Shown here in pieces: positions 34,301 to 43,309 of a DNA stretch of 47,844 nucleotides. The stretch is from Thiotrichaceae bacterium. Lineage in GTDB: Bacteria > Pseudomonadota > Gammaproteobacteria > SZUA-140. How positions within the stretch are numbered: position 1 is the first letter of the stretch; each line of letters starts with the position of its first letter. The notes beneath the pieces are model-generated. The model was not told the DNA's origin. It did not search any database and saw only the letters and a list, made by a program, of their open reading frames with translations. The stretch lies in the NCBI GenBank assembly GCA_002401765.2, contig NVTY02000019.1:1-47844 (forward strand). Direction: 5' to 3'. Made by a program: the position numbers and the translations under genes.

Positions 34301-35523
34301 ATTGCCGCCATTGTGACTCGCCACTGGAGCACACGTTCCTTGATCTCGGTTTTGCACCGCCCTCGAATGCTTATTTGAGTGCTGCAGATCTCACTAAACC
34401 TGAGTTGTACTATCCTCTTAAACTCAAAGTTTGCACCCAGTGCTGGTTGGTGCAGACGGAGGACTACGCCCAGGCTGATGAATTGTTTTCACCAGACTAT
34501 GCATACTTTTCATCGACCTCATCTAGCTGGCTTACCCACGCAAAAAATTATACCGAAGCTATGACGGAACGGTTTGTTCTTAATGAAAATAGTTTTGTTA
34601 TTGAAGTGGCTTCTAACGACGGTTATCTGCTGAAAAATTTTGTTGAGGCGGGCATACCCTGCTTGGGGATTGAGCCTACAGCTAGTACAGCAGCAGCTGC
34701 AGAAAAAATTGGTATCCCTGTAATACGAGAGTTTTTTGGTGACACTTTGGGGTTGCTGCTTGCTGGTGAAGGTAAGCAGGCCGACCTCATTCTAGGTAAC
34801 AATGTATATGCACATGTACCAGACATTAATGATTTTACGGCTGGAATCAAAAGTGCATTGAAACCGCATGGGGTTGTTACATTGGAGTTCCCCCATCTTC
34901 TTCGGCTCATCGAAGAGAAACAGTTTGATACGGTATACCATGAGCACTTTTCATATTTGTCATTGCATACAGTATGCAAGCTGTTTGAAAAATCTGGCTT
35001 GCGGGTATGGGATGTTGAACGTTTACCTACACATGGTGGTAGTTTACGTGTTTATGGTTGTCATGTTGATGATCCTCGTACTAGGGAACTTAGTGTGGAC
35101 GCATTATTGATGGAAGAAAATAATCGTGGTCTACAGCAGCTATCAACCTATTTATCATTTCAGTCTCACGCTGATCGTGTAAAGAATGATCTTTTGTGTT
35201 ATCTCATCGAGCAAAAGCGTTCAGGTAAGACTGTTGCTGCATATGGCGCTGCTGCTAAAGGCAACACATTACTTAATTATGCAGGGGTAAAACCTGATTT
35301 ACTCTCATATGTATGTGATGCAGCTTTTTCCAAGCAGGGGAAGTATATGCCGGGCAGTCATATGCCTATCTTTTCGCCTGTTATTTTGCGAGAGCGACAG
35401 CCTGATGTTGTGTTGATACTGCCGTGGAATATAGCTGAAGAAGTTGTAGAGGAGAATTTATATATTAGAGAGTGGGGTGGCATCTTTGTGACCGCAGTAC
35501 CAGAAGTCAGGAACATAGAATGA
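34297..35523 (+). CDS. NovU/TylCIII-type sugar C-methyltransferase
   Basis: The 408-residue protein starts with a zinc-binding domain, CRHCDSPLEHTFLDLGFAPP and CTQC (four cysteines), then an AdoMet-binding methyltransferase core with VIEVASNDGYLLKNF, and a C-terminal domain with AAYGAAAKGNTLLNYAG. This layout is that of 3-C-methyltransferases acting on 4-keto-6-deoxy nucleotide sugars (NovU, TylCIII, TcaB9). With the CDP genes around it, the expected product is a branched 3-C-methyl 6-deoxysugar. Substrate is inferred from neighbours. Confidence 0.88.
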   Translation: MNCRHCDSPLEHTFLDLGFAPPSNAYLSAADLTKPELYYPLKLKVCTQCWLVQTEDYAQADELFSPDYAYFSSTSSSWLTHAKNYTEAMTERFVLNENSFVIEVASNDGYLLKNFVEAGIPCLGIEPTASTAAAAEKIGIPVIREFFGDTLGLLLAGEGKQADLILGNNVYAHVPDINDFTAGIKSALKPHGVVTLEFPHLLRLIEEKQFDTVYHEHFSYLSLHTVCKLFEKSGLRVWDVERLPTHGGSLRVYGCHVDDPRTRELSVDALLMEENNRGLQQLSTYLSFQSHADRVKNDLLCYLIEQKRSGKTVAAYGAAAKGNTLLNYAGVKPDLLSYVCDAAFSKQGKYMPGSHMPIFSPVILRERQPDVVLILPWNIAEEVVEENLYIREWGGIFVTAVPEVRNIE

Positions 35524-35554
35524 TAGAAATTTCAATCTACAAAGGGGTGATCTA

Positions 35555-36412
35555 GTGAAAATTATGGTAACAGGGGCGACGGGTTTCATTGGAAGTCATC
35601 TTGTACCGTGTTTACTAGATCGCGGACATGAGGTGGTTGCTGTTGCGCGTGACGAAGCGAAGGCCTCTAATTTTTCGTGGTACTCAGAGGTGCAGTTTAT
35701 TGCTCAAGATATACATGCAAAAGAGGGTAAGTGTAGTTATGATGACTTCGGGAGTCCCGATGCACTCATTCACCTTGCCTGGGCAGGTTTACCTAACTAT
35801 AAAGGGTTGTTTCATTTTGAAGATAACCTGTTAGCTGATTACAAGTTTATTAAGTCTTTGATTGAGCAAGGACTTCAGCAAGTACTAGTGACAGGGACTT
35901 GCTTTGAATATGGAATGAAAAATGGTTGTTTGCAAGAAGATATGCCCACTTTTCCGTCTAACCCCTATGCGCTAGCAAAAGATACATTGCGACAGTTTCT
36001 ACAGTCACTACAACAACATACTTCATTCACACTGCAATGGGCTCGATTATTTTATATGTATGGTAATGGTCAGAACCCTAATAGTCTACTAGCGCAGCTA
36101 GACCGTGCAATTGAAAGTGGTGAAAAACAATTTAATATGTCCGGAGGCGCGCAATTACGTGATTATCTAACGGTGGAAGTCGTTGCAACTCGTATTACGA
36201 CTTTAGTCGAACATGTCGAATTGGGTGGGGTATTTAATTGTTGCAGTGGTGTGCCAGTTTCTGTTCGAGAGCTTGTCGAAAGACGAATTGGGGAAAGAGG
36301 GAGGGGTATCGATTTAAATCTTGGTTACTATCCATATCCTGATTATGAACCGATGGCTTTTTGGGGCGATACTAGTAAATTTTTCAAAGAAACGAGCAGG
36401 AGCAAATTATGA
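35555..36412 (+). CDS. NAD(P)-dependent epimerase/reductase of nucleotide sugars
   Basis: The 285-residue short-chain dehydrogenase has KIMVTGATGFIGSHLVPCLL (nucleotide-binding motif), a catalytic region TGTCFEYGMKNG and NPYALAKDTLRQFL with Tyr and Lys. It starts with GTG after AAAGGGGTGA. It lies after the C-methyltransferase and probably reduces the 4-keto group in the last step of the CDP-sugar. Overlaps the next gene by four bases (ATGA). Confidence 0.8.
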   Translation: MKIMVTGATGFIGSHLVPCLLDRGHEVVAVARDEAKASNFSWYSEVQFIAQDIHAKEGKCSYDDFGSPDALIHLAWAGLPNYKGLFHFEDNLLADYKFIKSLIEQGLQQVLVTGTCFEYGMKNGCLQEDMPTFPSNPYALAKDTLRQFLQSLQQHTSFTLQWARLFYMYGNGQNPNSLLAQLDRAIESGEKQFNMSGGAQLRDYLTVEVVATRITTLVEHVELGGVFNCCSGVPVSVRELVERRIGERGRGIDLNLGYYPYPDYEPMAFWGDTSKFFKETSRSKL

Positions 36413-37191
36413 GTAATGTGGCAATTAAGGAATTTAATGTTGAATGCCAAGAGCGAGTAAAAGCATACCCAAACAGTGAGCTGGGTTATGCAGCCCAACA
36501 ATTCATGGCAGCTAGCACTTTGCCTAAATATTCATATAATTTTTCTTGGCTTGGCCGTCCAATAATCCAATATCCACAGGATATGGTTGCGATGCAGGAG
36601 TTGATTTGGTCAGTTAAACCTGACTTGATCATTGAAACGGGTATTGCTCGTGGTGGATCTTTAATATTGAGTGCCTCTATGCTTGCATTGCTAGATTACG
36701 CTGATGCAGTAGAGTCAGGGCAACCACTCGATCCAAAGGCTAGTCGTCGCCGGGTGTTGGGCGTTGATATTGACATAAGATCACACAATCGTACAGCCAT
36801 AGAAACGCATCCGATGGCGCACAAAATCGATATGATCCAGGGTTCCAGTATTGCCCCTGAAATAATTGCTCAAGTCCATGAATATGTAGAAGGGTATGAG
36901 CGTATTCTAGTCTGTCTCGATTCTAACCATACCCATGATCATGTGTTGACTGAGCTGGAAGCCTATGCTCCGCTTACTAGCAAGGGAAGCTATTGCGTAG
37001 TCTTTGACACTATTATCGAAGACCTACCCGCTGACATGTTTCCAGATCGTTCGTGGGGGCCTGGTGATAATCCAAAAACGGCTGTGTGGGAGTATCTAAA
37101 AACTCACTCTGAGTTTGAAATCAATAAACAAATCGATAACAAGCTACTTATTAGTGTCGCTCCAGATGGGTATCTAAAGCGAGTAAGATAG
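36409..37191 (+). CDS. CmcI-like methyltransferase (cephalosporin hydroxylase family)
   Basis: This 260-residue protein has the AdoMet-binding core LIIETGIARGGSLILSASML and VLGVDIDIRSHNR, then RILVCLDSNHTHDHVLTEL with the acidic/His metal-binding residues, and WGPGDNPKTAV. These are the signatures of CmcI-like enzymes, often called cephalosporin hydroxylases but usually found in sugar clusters. A sugar O-methyltransferase is more likely here than hydroxylase. Last of the tightly coupled set. Confidence 0.8.
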   Translation: MSNVAIKEFNVECQERVKAYPNSELGYAAQQFMAASTLPKYSYNFSWLGRPIIQYPQDMVAMQELIWSVKPDLIIETGIARGGSLILSASMLALLDYADAVESGQPLDPKASRRRVLGVDIDIRSHNRTAIETHPMAHKIDMIQGSSIAPEIIAQVHEYVEGYERILVCLDSNHTHDHVLTELEAYAPLTSKGSYCVVFDTIIEDLPADMFPDRSWGPGDNPKTAVWEYLKTHSEFEINKQIDNKLLISVAPDGYLKRVR

Positions 37192-37214
37192 TTACATATT
37201 ATGTTAAGTCCACA

Positions 37215-38705
37215 ATGTCTCTAAAAAAAAATGTCCTTGCCAATTACCTCGGGCAGGGTTGGCGGGCCATTATGTCGCTGGCCTTCGTACCGCTGTACAT
37301 TAAATACCTTGGTATTGAAGCGTATGGTTTGATTGGTATTTTTGTAATGTTGCAGGCTTGGCTGAGCTTGCTTGATATGGGAATGAAGCCAGCATTGGGG
37401 CGTGAAATGGCGCGGTTTACTGGTGGCGGGCATGATGCACAGTCGATCTGGAATTTACTACGTAGCATAGAAATAGTCGCTTTTTGTTTAGCTGTTGTTA
37501 TAGCTGTTGGTATCTGGTCTGTGTCTGGTTGGCTTGCCACTAATTGGGTGCAGGCTGAGCGACTGCCTGTGAGCGTGATGACCCAGGCGTTTATATTAAT
37601 GGGCTTGGTTGTCGCGTTACGTTTTATTGAAAACATTTACACAAGCAGTATTGCTGGGCTACAACGGCAGGTTTTACAAAACGTTGTAACCTGCGTTATG
37701 GCAACATTGAGTGGTTTAGGTTCGGTGGTGGTACTGGTCTGGGTCTCCCCAACTATTGAGGCATTCTTTATTTGGCAAGGGTTAATATCATTGATAACTG
37801 CGATTTTTTTCATGATTGTTGTTTATTGTATATTGCCGCAGCCGCCGCATACTGCTCGCTTCTCTATGTTGGCGTTGATTAAGGTTTGGCGTTTTGCAGC
37901 AGGCATGCTTGGCATTACATTATTAGCTCTTTTACTAATGCAGGTGGATAAAATTCTACTATCACGCCTGTTATCATTAGAGGATTTTGGGTATTATGTG
38001 TTGGCAGGATTGGTTGCGGGTGGCCTTTATATATTGATTACTCCAGTAGGTGCTGCTTTCTATCCACGCTTTACCGAACTGGTTACTCGACAAGATGACC
38101 TAGCGTTGAAAAAAGCCTACCACCTTGGTGCTCAGCTGGTAACAGTCGTGATGGGTTCAGCGGCTGTAATGCTGATAGTGTTTTCTGAACGGATATTGCT
38201 GCTTTGGACGGGTGATCCTGAATTGACTGGTCAGGTTGCGCCTATCATGAGCGTGTTGGCATTGGGTACTTTTCTCAACGGGCTGATGTGGATGCCCTAT
38301 CAGATGCAGCTTGCTCATGGCTGGACCTCTTTGTCTATAAGGATCAATATTGTAGCTGTTATTCTTTTAGTGCCTGCCATTCTATGGGTGGTGCCTATTT
38401 ATGGCGCTATTGGTACGGCATGGGTATGGGTGGTTCTGAACGCAGGTTATTGTTTAATCGGTGTGCACTTTATGTATCGTCGTATTTTGATCTCGGAAAA
38501 GTGGATATGGTATCGTAACGATGTGTTAATTCCTATTATCGTTGCTGCTGCAGTAGCATTGTTATGTTGCTGGGGGATGCCTGTTGACATTGGGAGGGTC
38601 GGTGAGTTTAGTGTTCTGTTAGTGAGTGCTATTTGCGTGCTGGTCGCGGCGGCAGTTGCGGCTCCAATTGTAAGAGTTAAACTAACACGGTTTGTCCTCG
38701 GCTGA
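37215..38705 (+). CDS. wzx: Wzx-type polysaccharide flippase
   Basis: A 496-residue membrane protein with about 12-14 hydrophobic helices and a polysaccharide-biosynthesis (MOP superfamily) N-terminus (NVLANYLGQGWRAIMSLAFV). It probably moves the lipid-linked repeat unit across the inner membrane. The motif LMQVDKILLSRLLSLEDFG, with charged residues near a helix, is common in Wzx-like proteins. Start ATG 37215 has no obvious ribosome-binding site. Substrate specificity cannot be told. Confidence 0.85.
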   Translation: MSLKKNVLANYLGQGWRAIMSLAFVPLYIKYLGIEAYGLIGIFVMLQAWLSLLDMGMKPALGREMARFTGGGHDAQSIWNLLRSIEIVAFCLAVVIAVGIWSVSGWLATNWVQAERLPVSVMTQAFILMGLVVALRFIENIYTSSIAGLQRQVLQNVVTCVMATLSGLGSVVVLVWVSPTIEAFFIWQGLISLITAIFFMIVVYCILPQPPHTARFSMLALIKVWRFAAGMLGITLLALLLMQVDKILLSRLLSLEDFGYYVLAGLVAGGLYILITPVGAAFYPRFTELVTRQDDLALKKAYHLGAQLVTVVMGSAAVMLIVFSERILLLWTGDPELTGQVAPIMSVLALGTFLNGLMWMPYQMQLAHGWTSLSIRINIVAVILLVPAILWVVPIYGAIGTAWVWVVLNAGYCLIGVHFMYRRILISEKWIWYRNDVLIPIIVAAAVALLCCWGMPVDIGRVGEFSVLLVSAICVLVAAAVAAPIVRVKLTRFVLG

Positions 38706-38756
38706 GTTAAGTCAATTTTTTGTTAGAATGCCTAAGTATCCAAAAGTGATAAATAT

Positions 38757-39968
38757 ATGAGTGAGCCTAAAATAACGGTAATAATTCCGACTCGCGAACG
38801 CGGTGATGTGCTTGAGAAGTCTCTTCTAACTGTTACGGCGCAAGACTATAATAACCTTGATATTATTGTCAGCGATAATTTCAGCAGTGATAATACTGAG
38901 GATGTTGTTCGCAGTGCTAACGATGCGCGGGTCAAGTATTTTAATACTGGAAAGCGTCTCAGTATGTCGCATAATTGGGAGTTTGCGCTTTCGAATGTTG
39001 CTGATGACGGTTGGGTTACAATTATTGGCGACGATGACGGACTACTTCCGGGTTCATTGAAAAAGATTGCGGAAATTATTAAATCGACAGATGTTCAGGC
39101 TATTAGAACAAGTGTGTGTTCATATGCATGGCCATCATTGACAGGAAAACAATTTGGACGGTTAGGAGTTCCGTTGAAGTCTGGTCATGAAATACGAAAA
39201 TCAAAACTATGGCTTTCGAAGGTACTGTCTGGCGATTCCAAATATACTGAATTGCCTATGTTGTACAATGGTGGTTTCGTTAACATGTCGGTTTTGAAAC
39301 AATTAAAATCAAAAACTGGTTCGGTTTACAGGTCGTGTATTCCCGACGTCTACTCCGCAGTTGCAATATCCAGCATCATAGATAGGTATATTTATTCACA
39401 TGAGCCATTGGCAATAAATGGTGCATCACGTCATAGCACAGGAACATCCCAATTCGCTACAAAAGATAAATCGGAGCTCTCTCCTGCTGATAGATTCGCT
39501 TCTGAGGGGAACATCCCATTTCATAAGGATCTCCCGCTTTGTGCTGATGGCAGCTATCCCAAATCATTGCAGGCAATGGTGTATGAGTCATATCTTCAAT
39601 CTAGGTGCCTTCGGGGGGGTGCGAAGGAAAGCATTCATGCGGAACAGCTTGAGGTTATATTGGAAACATCAGGAAAGCATGATTTTGCCATTGGGGAATG
39701 GGGGGAGGAGTTCGCAAGAAAGCACGGATTAGACTATGACGTAATTCTAGCTAAAGCGAGTCGAAAAAAAACAGTTTTAGGTGTGGTGTCGATTCCAAGT
39801 CGGATCTCTCGTGCCATGAATATATACAGTGTGGGTTCACCCGAAGAGCCTATTAAGGATATATATGAGGCAGCTATGGCTGCCGCTGTGATAAGAGATA
39901 ACATGCCAGGCCGAATTAAACAATTGCGGCGATTGTTTGAGCGAGCAGTTAAAAAAGTCTTAAAATAG
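38757..39968 (+). CDS. Glycosyltransferase family 2
   Basis: The 403-residue protein has a GT-A fold start: ITVIIPTRERGDVLEKSL, IIVSDNFSSDNTEDVV and WVTIIGDDDGLLPGSLKKI, with Asp residues for nucleotide-sugar and metal binding. The C-terminal 200 residues (about 200-403) are less typical and may add a domain. It has no hydrophobic helices, so it would be cytoplasmic or membrane-associated. Substrates unknown. Confidence 0.82.
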   Translation: MSEPKITVIIPTRERGDVLEKSLLTVTAQDYNNLDIIVSDNFSSDNTEDVVRSANDARVKYFNTGKRLSMSHNWEFALSNVADDGWVTIIGDDDGLLPGSLKKIAEIIKSTDVQAIRTSVCSYAWPSLTGKQFGRLGVPLKSGHEIRKSKLWLSKVLSGDSKYTELPMLYNGGFVNMSVLKQLKSKTGSVYRSCIPDVYSAVAISSIIDRYIYSHEPLAINGASRHSTGTSQFATKDKSELSPADRFASEGNIPFHKDLPLCADGSYPKSLQAMVYESYLQSRCLRGGAKESIHAEQLEVILETSGKHDFAIGEWGEEFARKHGLDYDVILAKASRKKTVLGVVSIPSRISRAMNIYSVGSPEEPIKDIYEAAMAAAVIRDNMPGRIKQLRRLFERAVKKVLK

Positions 39969-40010
39969 GATCGGCTGTCAAATACTGGCAATAATCATGA
40001 AGGGGTGTCT

Positions 40011-40736
40011 GTGTATTCTTTAAAACAACCAATAAAGCGACTTATTAATGCGTCAGGTTTCGACCTACGCAGGCTCACAGCAAATACAAACCCGGCTTAT
40101 CAACTACTCAAGGGACTAAATCGTTTCAATGTTGATATTGTTTTTGATGTCGGTGCAAATGTTGGTCAGTTTGCTTCAGAGCTACGCTCTGTTGGTTACA
40201 AGGGAGATATTGTAAGCTTCGAGCCATTATCAGATGCATATGAACTGTTGTTGGTTCAGGCAGGACGTGACGATAAAATGCAAGTCCATAGCCGGGGAGC
40301 TATTGGGGATTACGACGGTGAGATTGAGATTAATATTTCGGGTAATTCAGTTTCGTCATCTGTGTTGCCCATGATGAAAGCTCATACGTCTGCTGCGGCG
40401 CACTCGGAATATGTAGCATCAGAAACGGTGCCGATTTTTAGGCTAGATACTGTGGCACCTGAATATCTCTCAGAGGCCAGTCGTTCTTTTCTTAAAATAG
40501 ATACTCAAGGCTTTGAATGGCAAGTCCTAGATGGTGCAAGTGAACTGCTTGAGCGAGTGGATGGGGTGCTGTGTGAGCTGTCGCTTGTTCCACTTTACGA
40601 AGGCCAGCGACTCTGGATGGATTTGATTCAGCGTCTTGAGCAAGAGGGCTTTACGCTTTGGTCGATTCAGAAGGGTTTTACTGACCCTCGTGATGGCAGG
40701 ACACTCCAAGTGAATGCGATTTTTTTTAGGTGTTAG
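40011..40736 (+). CDS. FkbM-family methyltransferase
   Basis: The 241-residue product matches the FkbM pattern: FDVGANVGQFASELRSVGY, GDIVSFEPLSDAYELL, and FLKIDTQGFEWQVLDGASEL near the C-terminus. Members methylate hydroxyls of sugars or polyketides with AdoMet, and sugar O-methylation fits the locus. GTG 40011 is chosen because AGGGG lies five bases upstream; GTG 40005 would overlap that site. Confidence 0.85.
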   Translation: MYSLKQPIKRLINASGFDLRRLTANTNPAYQLLKGLNRFNVDIVFDVGANVGQFASELRSVGYKGDIVSFEPLSDAYELLLVQAGRDDKMQVHSRGAIGDYDGEIEINISGNSVSSSVLPMMKAHTSAAAHSEYVASETVPIFRLDTVAPEYLSEASRSFLKIDTQGFEWQVLDGASELLERVDGVLCELSLVPLYEGQRLWMDLIQRLEQEGFTLWSIQKGFTDPRDGRTLQVNAIFFRC

Positions 40737-41061
40737 GCGGTTAGATTAAGCAAATTCTAATTAGGTGAGTAGTAGTGCATAATATCAATAAATAGTTGCC
40801 TTATCCTTAAGGCTATAAAAAGTGAGTTTATTAATTTGACTAGAATGAATTGGTTGTTTTAGGTAAGGATGAAAGCCAGGTTAGAAAATAATTTGGTTCA
40901 TATGTTTTAGGTGAATGATGGTGTTGTCTGTAACGATGTAGATTAGTTAAGCACTTAGCAGGTGTCTTTTGTTATGTATATGGCATTACTCTTTTGAGGG
41001 TTCACCAGCTTTATTAAAGCTCTAATTAATTAGTGCTAATTATCAGGTCGTGTTGGGAATT
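40737..41061 (+). other. AT-rich 325-base intergenic region
   Basis: No gene was found. Short palindromes GCCTTA-TCC-TTAAGGC (about 40798) and AGCTTTATTAAAGCT (about 41010) may form weak hairpins. A TTGACT at about 40838 has no good -10 partner. The base composition is more AT-rich than the flanking genes. It may contain a promoter for the next glycosyltransferase. Confidence 0.4.
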
Positions 41062-41928
41062 ATGAAAATTATTGCATTAGCGACCAGTTATAACCGAAAA
41101 GATATTACCTTGCGAGCGTTGGAGTCGTTACATCGGCAGTCACTCCCTCCTGATTTTGAAATGAGCATTTGCATTGTAGATGATGGCTCGACAGATGGTA
41201 CTGGTGAGGCTGTTCGGTCAATTTACCCTAAGGTCATTCTTCTTGAGGGGGGGGGCGAGCTTTTCTGGGCTGGTGGTATGCGGTTTGGGTGGGATCATTA
41301 TGTTAAACACCAAGAGTTTGATTATCTCTTGGTGTTTAATGATGATATTGAACTATACCCTGAAGCAATCACGAAGCTTCTTGCTGTTGGTGATATTATG
41401 GATAAGGGTGGTTGTCGGTCGTATGCCGTTACTGGTGCCTTAGTCGATCCGTGTACCATGGAAGTGGCTTATGGTGGCGTAGTCAGGGATAGTACGTGGC
41501 ATCCACTTCGGGTTAAAATGATCACTCCTAGTGATCGAATACAGGAATGCGATACTCTTAATATGAACTGCGCATTGATTAGCCGAGAAGCTTTTGCCTT
41601 GACGGGGTTCCTTTCATCAGCATTCAGGCATAAGAGAGCTGATTTTGACTTTGGTCTACGTTTAAAGCGTGCTGGAGGGAAAATAGTATTGGCATCAGGC
41701 TATGTTGGTCAATGTTTCCGAAATGACGTTACTGGTTCATCAAAAGAACCCGGTATCTCTCCCGTTGAACGTTGGCAGCGTCTAATCGGTGTTAAAGAAG
41801 AGCCATTTCAAGAACGTGCGATTTATTGTCGCGAGCATAGCGATTGGCGATGGCCCATCTTTTGGTCGACGCCCTATCTTCGCGTATGGATCGACTGGAT
41901 TATTCAACTATCGCGTGGTCGACGATGA
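41062..41928 (+). CDS. Glycosyltransferase family 2 (possible rhamnosyltransferase-like)
   Basis: The 288-residue protein starts IALATSYNRKDITLRALESL and has the GT2 motifs CIVDDGSTDGTGEAV, GELFWAGGMRFGWDHY and LLVFNDDIELYPEA, followed by NMNCALISREAF and HKRADFDFGLRLKRAG, a pattern of WbbL/rhamnosyltransferase-like GT2 proteins. Sugar donor not established. ATG 41062 preferred (GGGA upstream) over GTG 41050. Confidence 0.8.
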   Translation: MKIIALATSYNRKDITLRALESLHRQSLPPDFEMSICIVDDGSTDGTGEAVRSIYPKVILLEGGGELFWAGGMRFGWDHYVKHQEFDYLLVFNDDIELYPEAITKLLAVGDIMDKGGCRSYAVTGALVDPCTMEVAYGGVVRDSTWHPLRVKMITPSDRIQECDTLNMNCALISREAFALTGFLSSAFRHKRADFDFGLRLKRAGGKIVLASGYVGQCFRNDVTGSSKEPGISPVERWQRLIGVKEEPFQERAIYCREHSDWRWPIFWSTPYLRVWIDWIIQLSRGRR

Positions 41929-41956
41929 GTTGCGAATTAAAAAACTCAATGTGTAT

Positions 41957-41984
41957 TTTATCAGCCTTAATGTTAAGGCTGATA
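41957..41984. other. Strong hairpin after the glycosyltransferase
   Basis: TTATCAGCCTTA pairs perfectly with TAAGGCTGATAA around a four-base loop ATGT, a 12-bp stem. No T-run follows on the plus strand. It may be a transcript-end or RNA-stabilising structure, within the 232-base gap before the next gene. Confidence 0.6.
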
Positions 41985-42160
41985 ATGTGACTTGTTGATG
42001 TGTTTCTTTTCAAGCAAAGTCTGACGTTAATTGTTACCTTTATTGATATGCCAAGCAGTATTCTGTGAGTTAGCAATGTAGGGTAGCTGGACTGGCAAAG
42101 ATTACTTGACATGCGCAGTGGCTGCCTTTGTATAAATGAACTAGTGAAGCTCCTCATTTT

Positions 42161-43264
42161 ATGAAAATATTATATGTTTGTTCATTTTCGATGAGTCAAG
42201 GGTCAGGTAAGTCTCGTGCGACTCAGCAGAAAATTGAAGCCTTGCGTAGAAATGTAGATACGCTGGTTGTACTTTCCCCTTTTGAGGCCTTTACTGTGCT
42301 GGGGAAGGTGATACATATGTGTGGTCTTGAAGTTCGAGTTATTTGGTGTTTATTACGTAACGAAAGTGGCTTCGATGTATTTATAAGTAGAGGGTATGCT
42401 GGTATATTTTCGATGTTCATTGCGCGGTTACGCAGTATACGGATAGTTAGGGAAGTGCATGCGAATGCGCTGGAAGAAGCGGATATTTTAGGTAAAAACT
42501 TTCTTTCAAGGTTTATGCTGCGATCAGCCGCATGGCTTAGCAACAGATTGGACCGAACTGCTGATCTGAGAATATTCAATAATCCATCTCTTTTGGAGTG
42601 GTACCAAGAGCATGGAGGCGGCAATGACAATGACAATGACATTTACGTTTATAATGGCTGTGACCCTAGTGCAAGATCATATGCTAGTCGTGAGGAGGTT
42701 CTAGAGCGAATGAACCTCCCTTTAGATAAAAAACTGCTTGCATTTATTGGATCAGCATCAAAATGGCATGGTGTTGATTATTTAGTAAACCTACAGCTGG
42801 GGTTTGATGAAAATAATGAGAATGTTCAGATTGTATGTGGTGGCGGAGTCGTAGCGAGGGAGATCGACCCCCAAAAACGATTGCTTAATATTGCGCCACT
42901 TAATGCTGCTGGGTGCGCGGATCTCATTCGTGCGGTTGATGGGTGTTTGCTTCCAGTGAAGAACATAAGGGTTAGTCCAGGGAGTCCTTTGAAATTATAC
43001 GATTATATCCTTAACGGTGGCTTCGTCATTGCACAGGCTTCGACGCCAGGTTATTCCGATGAAATTGAAAAATATGGGGTAGGAATTACGGTCGACTTTA
43101 CCAAGATAGATCAGGCTCGATCTGACATTATGAAGGCGCTATCTGTGACTAAGACGTGCGAAAATTATGACAGCGAGTCTATCCGAGCATTGATAACTTG
43201 GGATGCTCGTATGATGGATTGGATCAGAGCCATTGATCAACTGCCACGACATAAGGAAGCATAG
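42161..43264 (+). CDS. Glycosyltransferase, GT4-like
   Basis: The 367-residue protein begins KILYVCSFSMSQGSGKSRAT and has a two-domain GT-B look, with a C-terminal domain containing LLAFIGSASKWHGVDYLVNL, the donor-binding GSPLKLYDYILNGGFVI, and QASTPGYSDEI. The usual E-x7-E motif is modified. Acts in building the repeat unit on the cytoplasmic face. No strong ribosome-binding site before ATG 42161. Donor unknown. Confidence 0.75.
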   Translation: MKILYVCSFSMSQGSGKSRATQQKIEALRRNVDTLVVLSPFEAFTVLGKVIHMCGLEVRVIWCLLRNESGFDVFISRGYAGIFSMFIARLRSIRIVREVHANALEEADILGKNFLSRFMLRSAAWLSNRLDRTADLRIFNNPSLLEWYQEHGGGNDNDNDIYVYNGCDPSARSYASREEVLERMNLPLDKKLLAFIGSASKWHGVDYLVNLQLGFDENNENVQIVCGGGVVAREIDPQKRLLNIAPLNAAGCADLIRAVDGCLLPVKNIRVSPGSPLKLYDYILNGGFVIAQASTPGYSDEIEKYGVGITVDFTKIDQARSDIMKALSVTKTCENYDSESIRALITWDARMMDWIRAIDQLPRHKEA

Positions 43265-43309
43265 TATGTCATTCAGCGATAGCCGTGATGTAAAGTGTGT
43301 GTTGGCATC

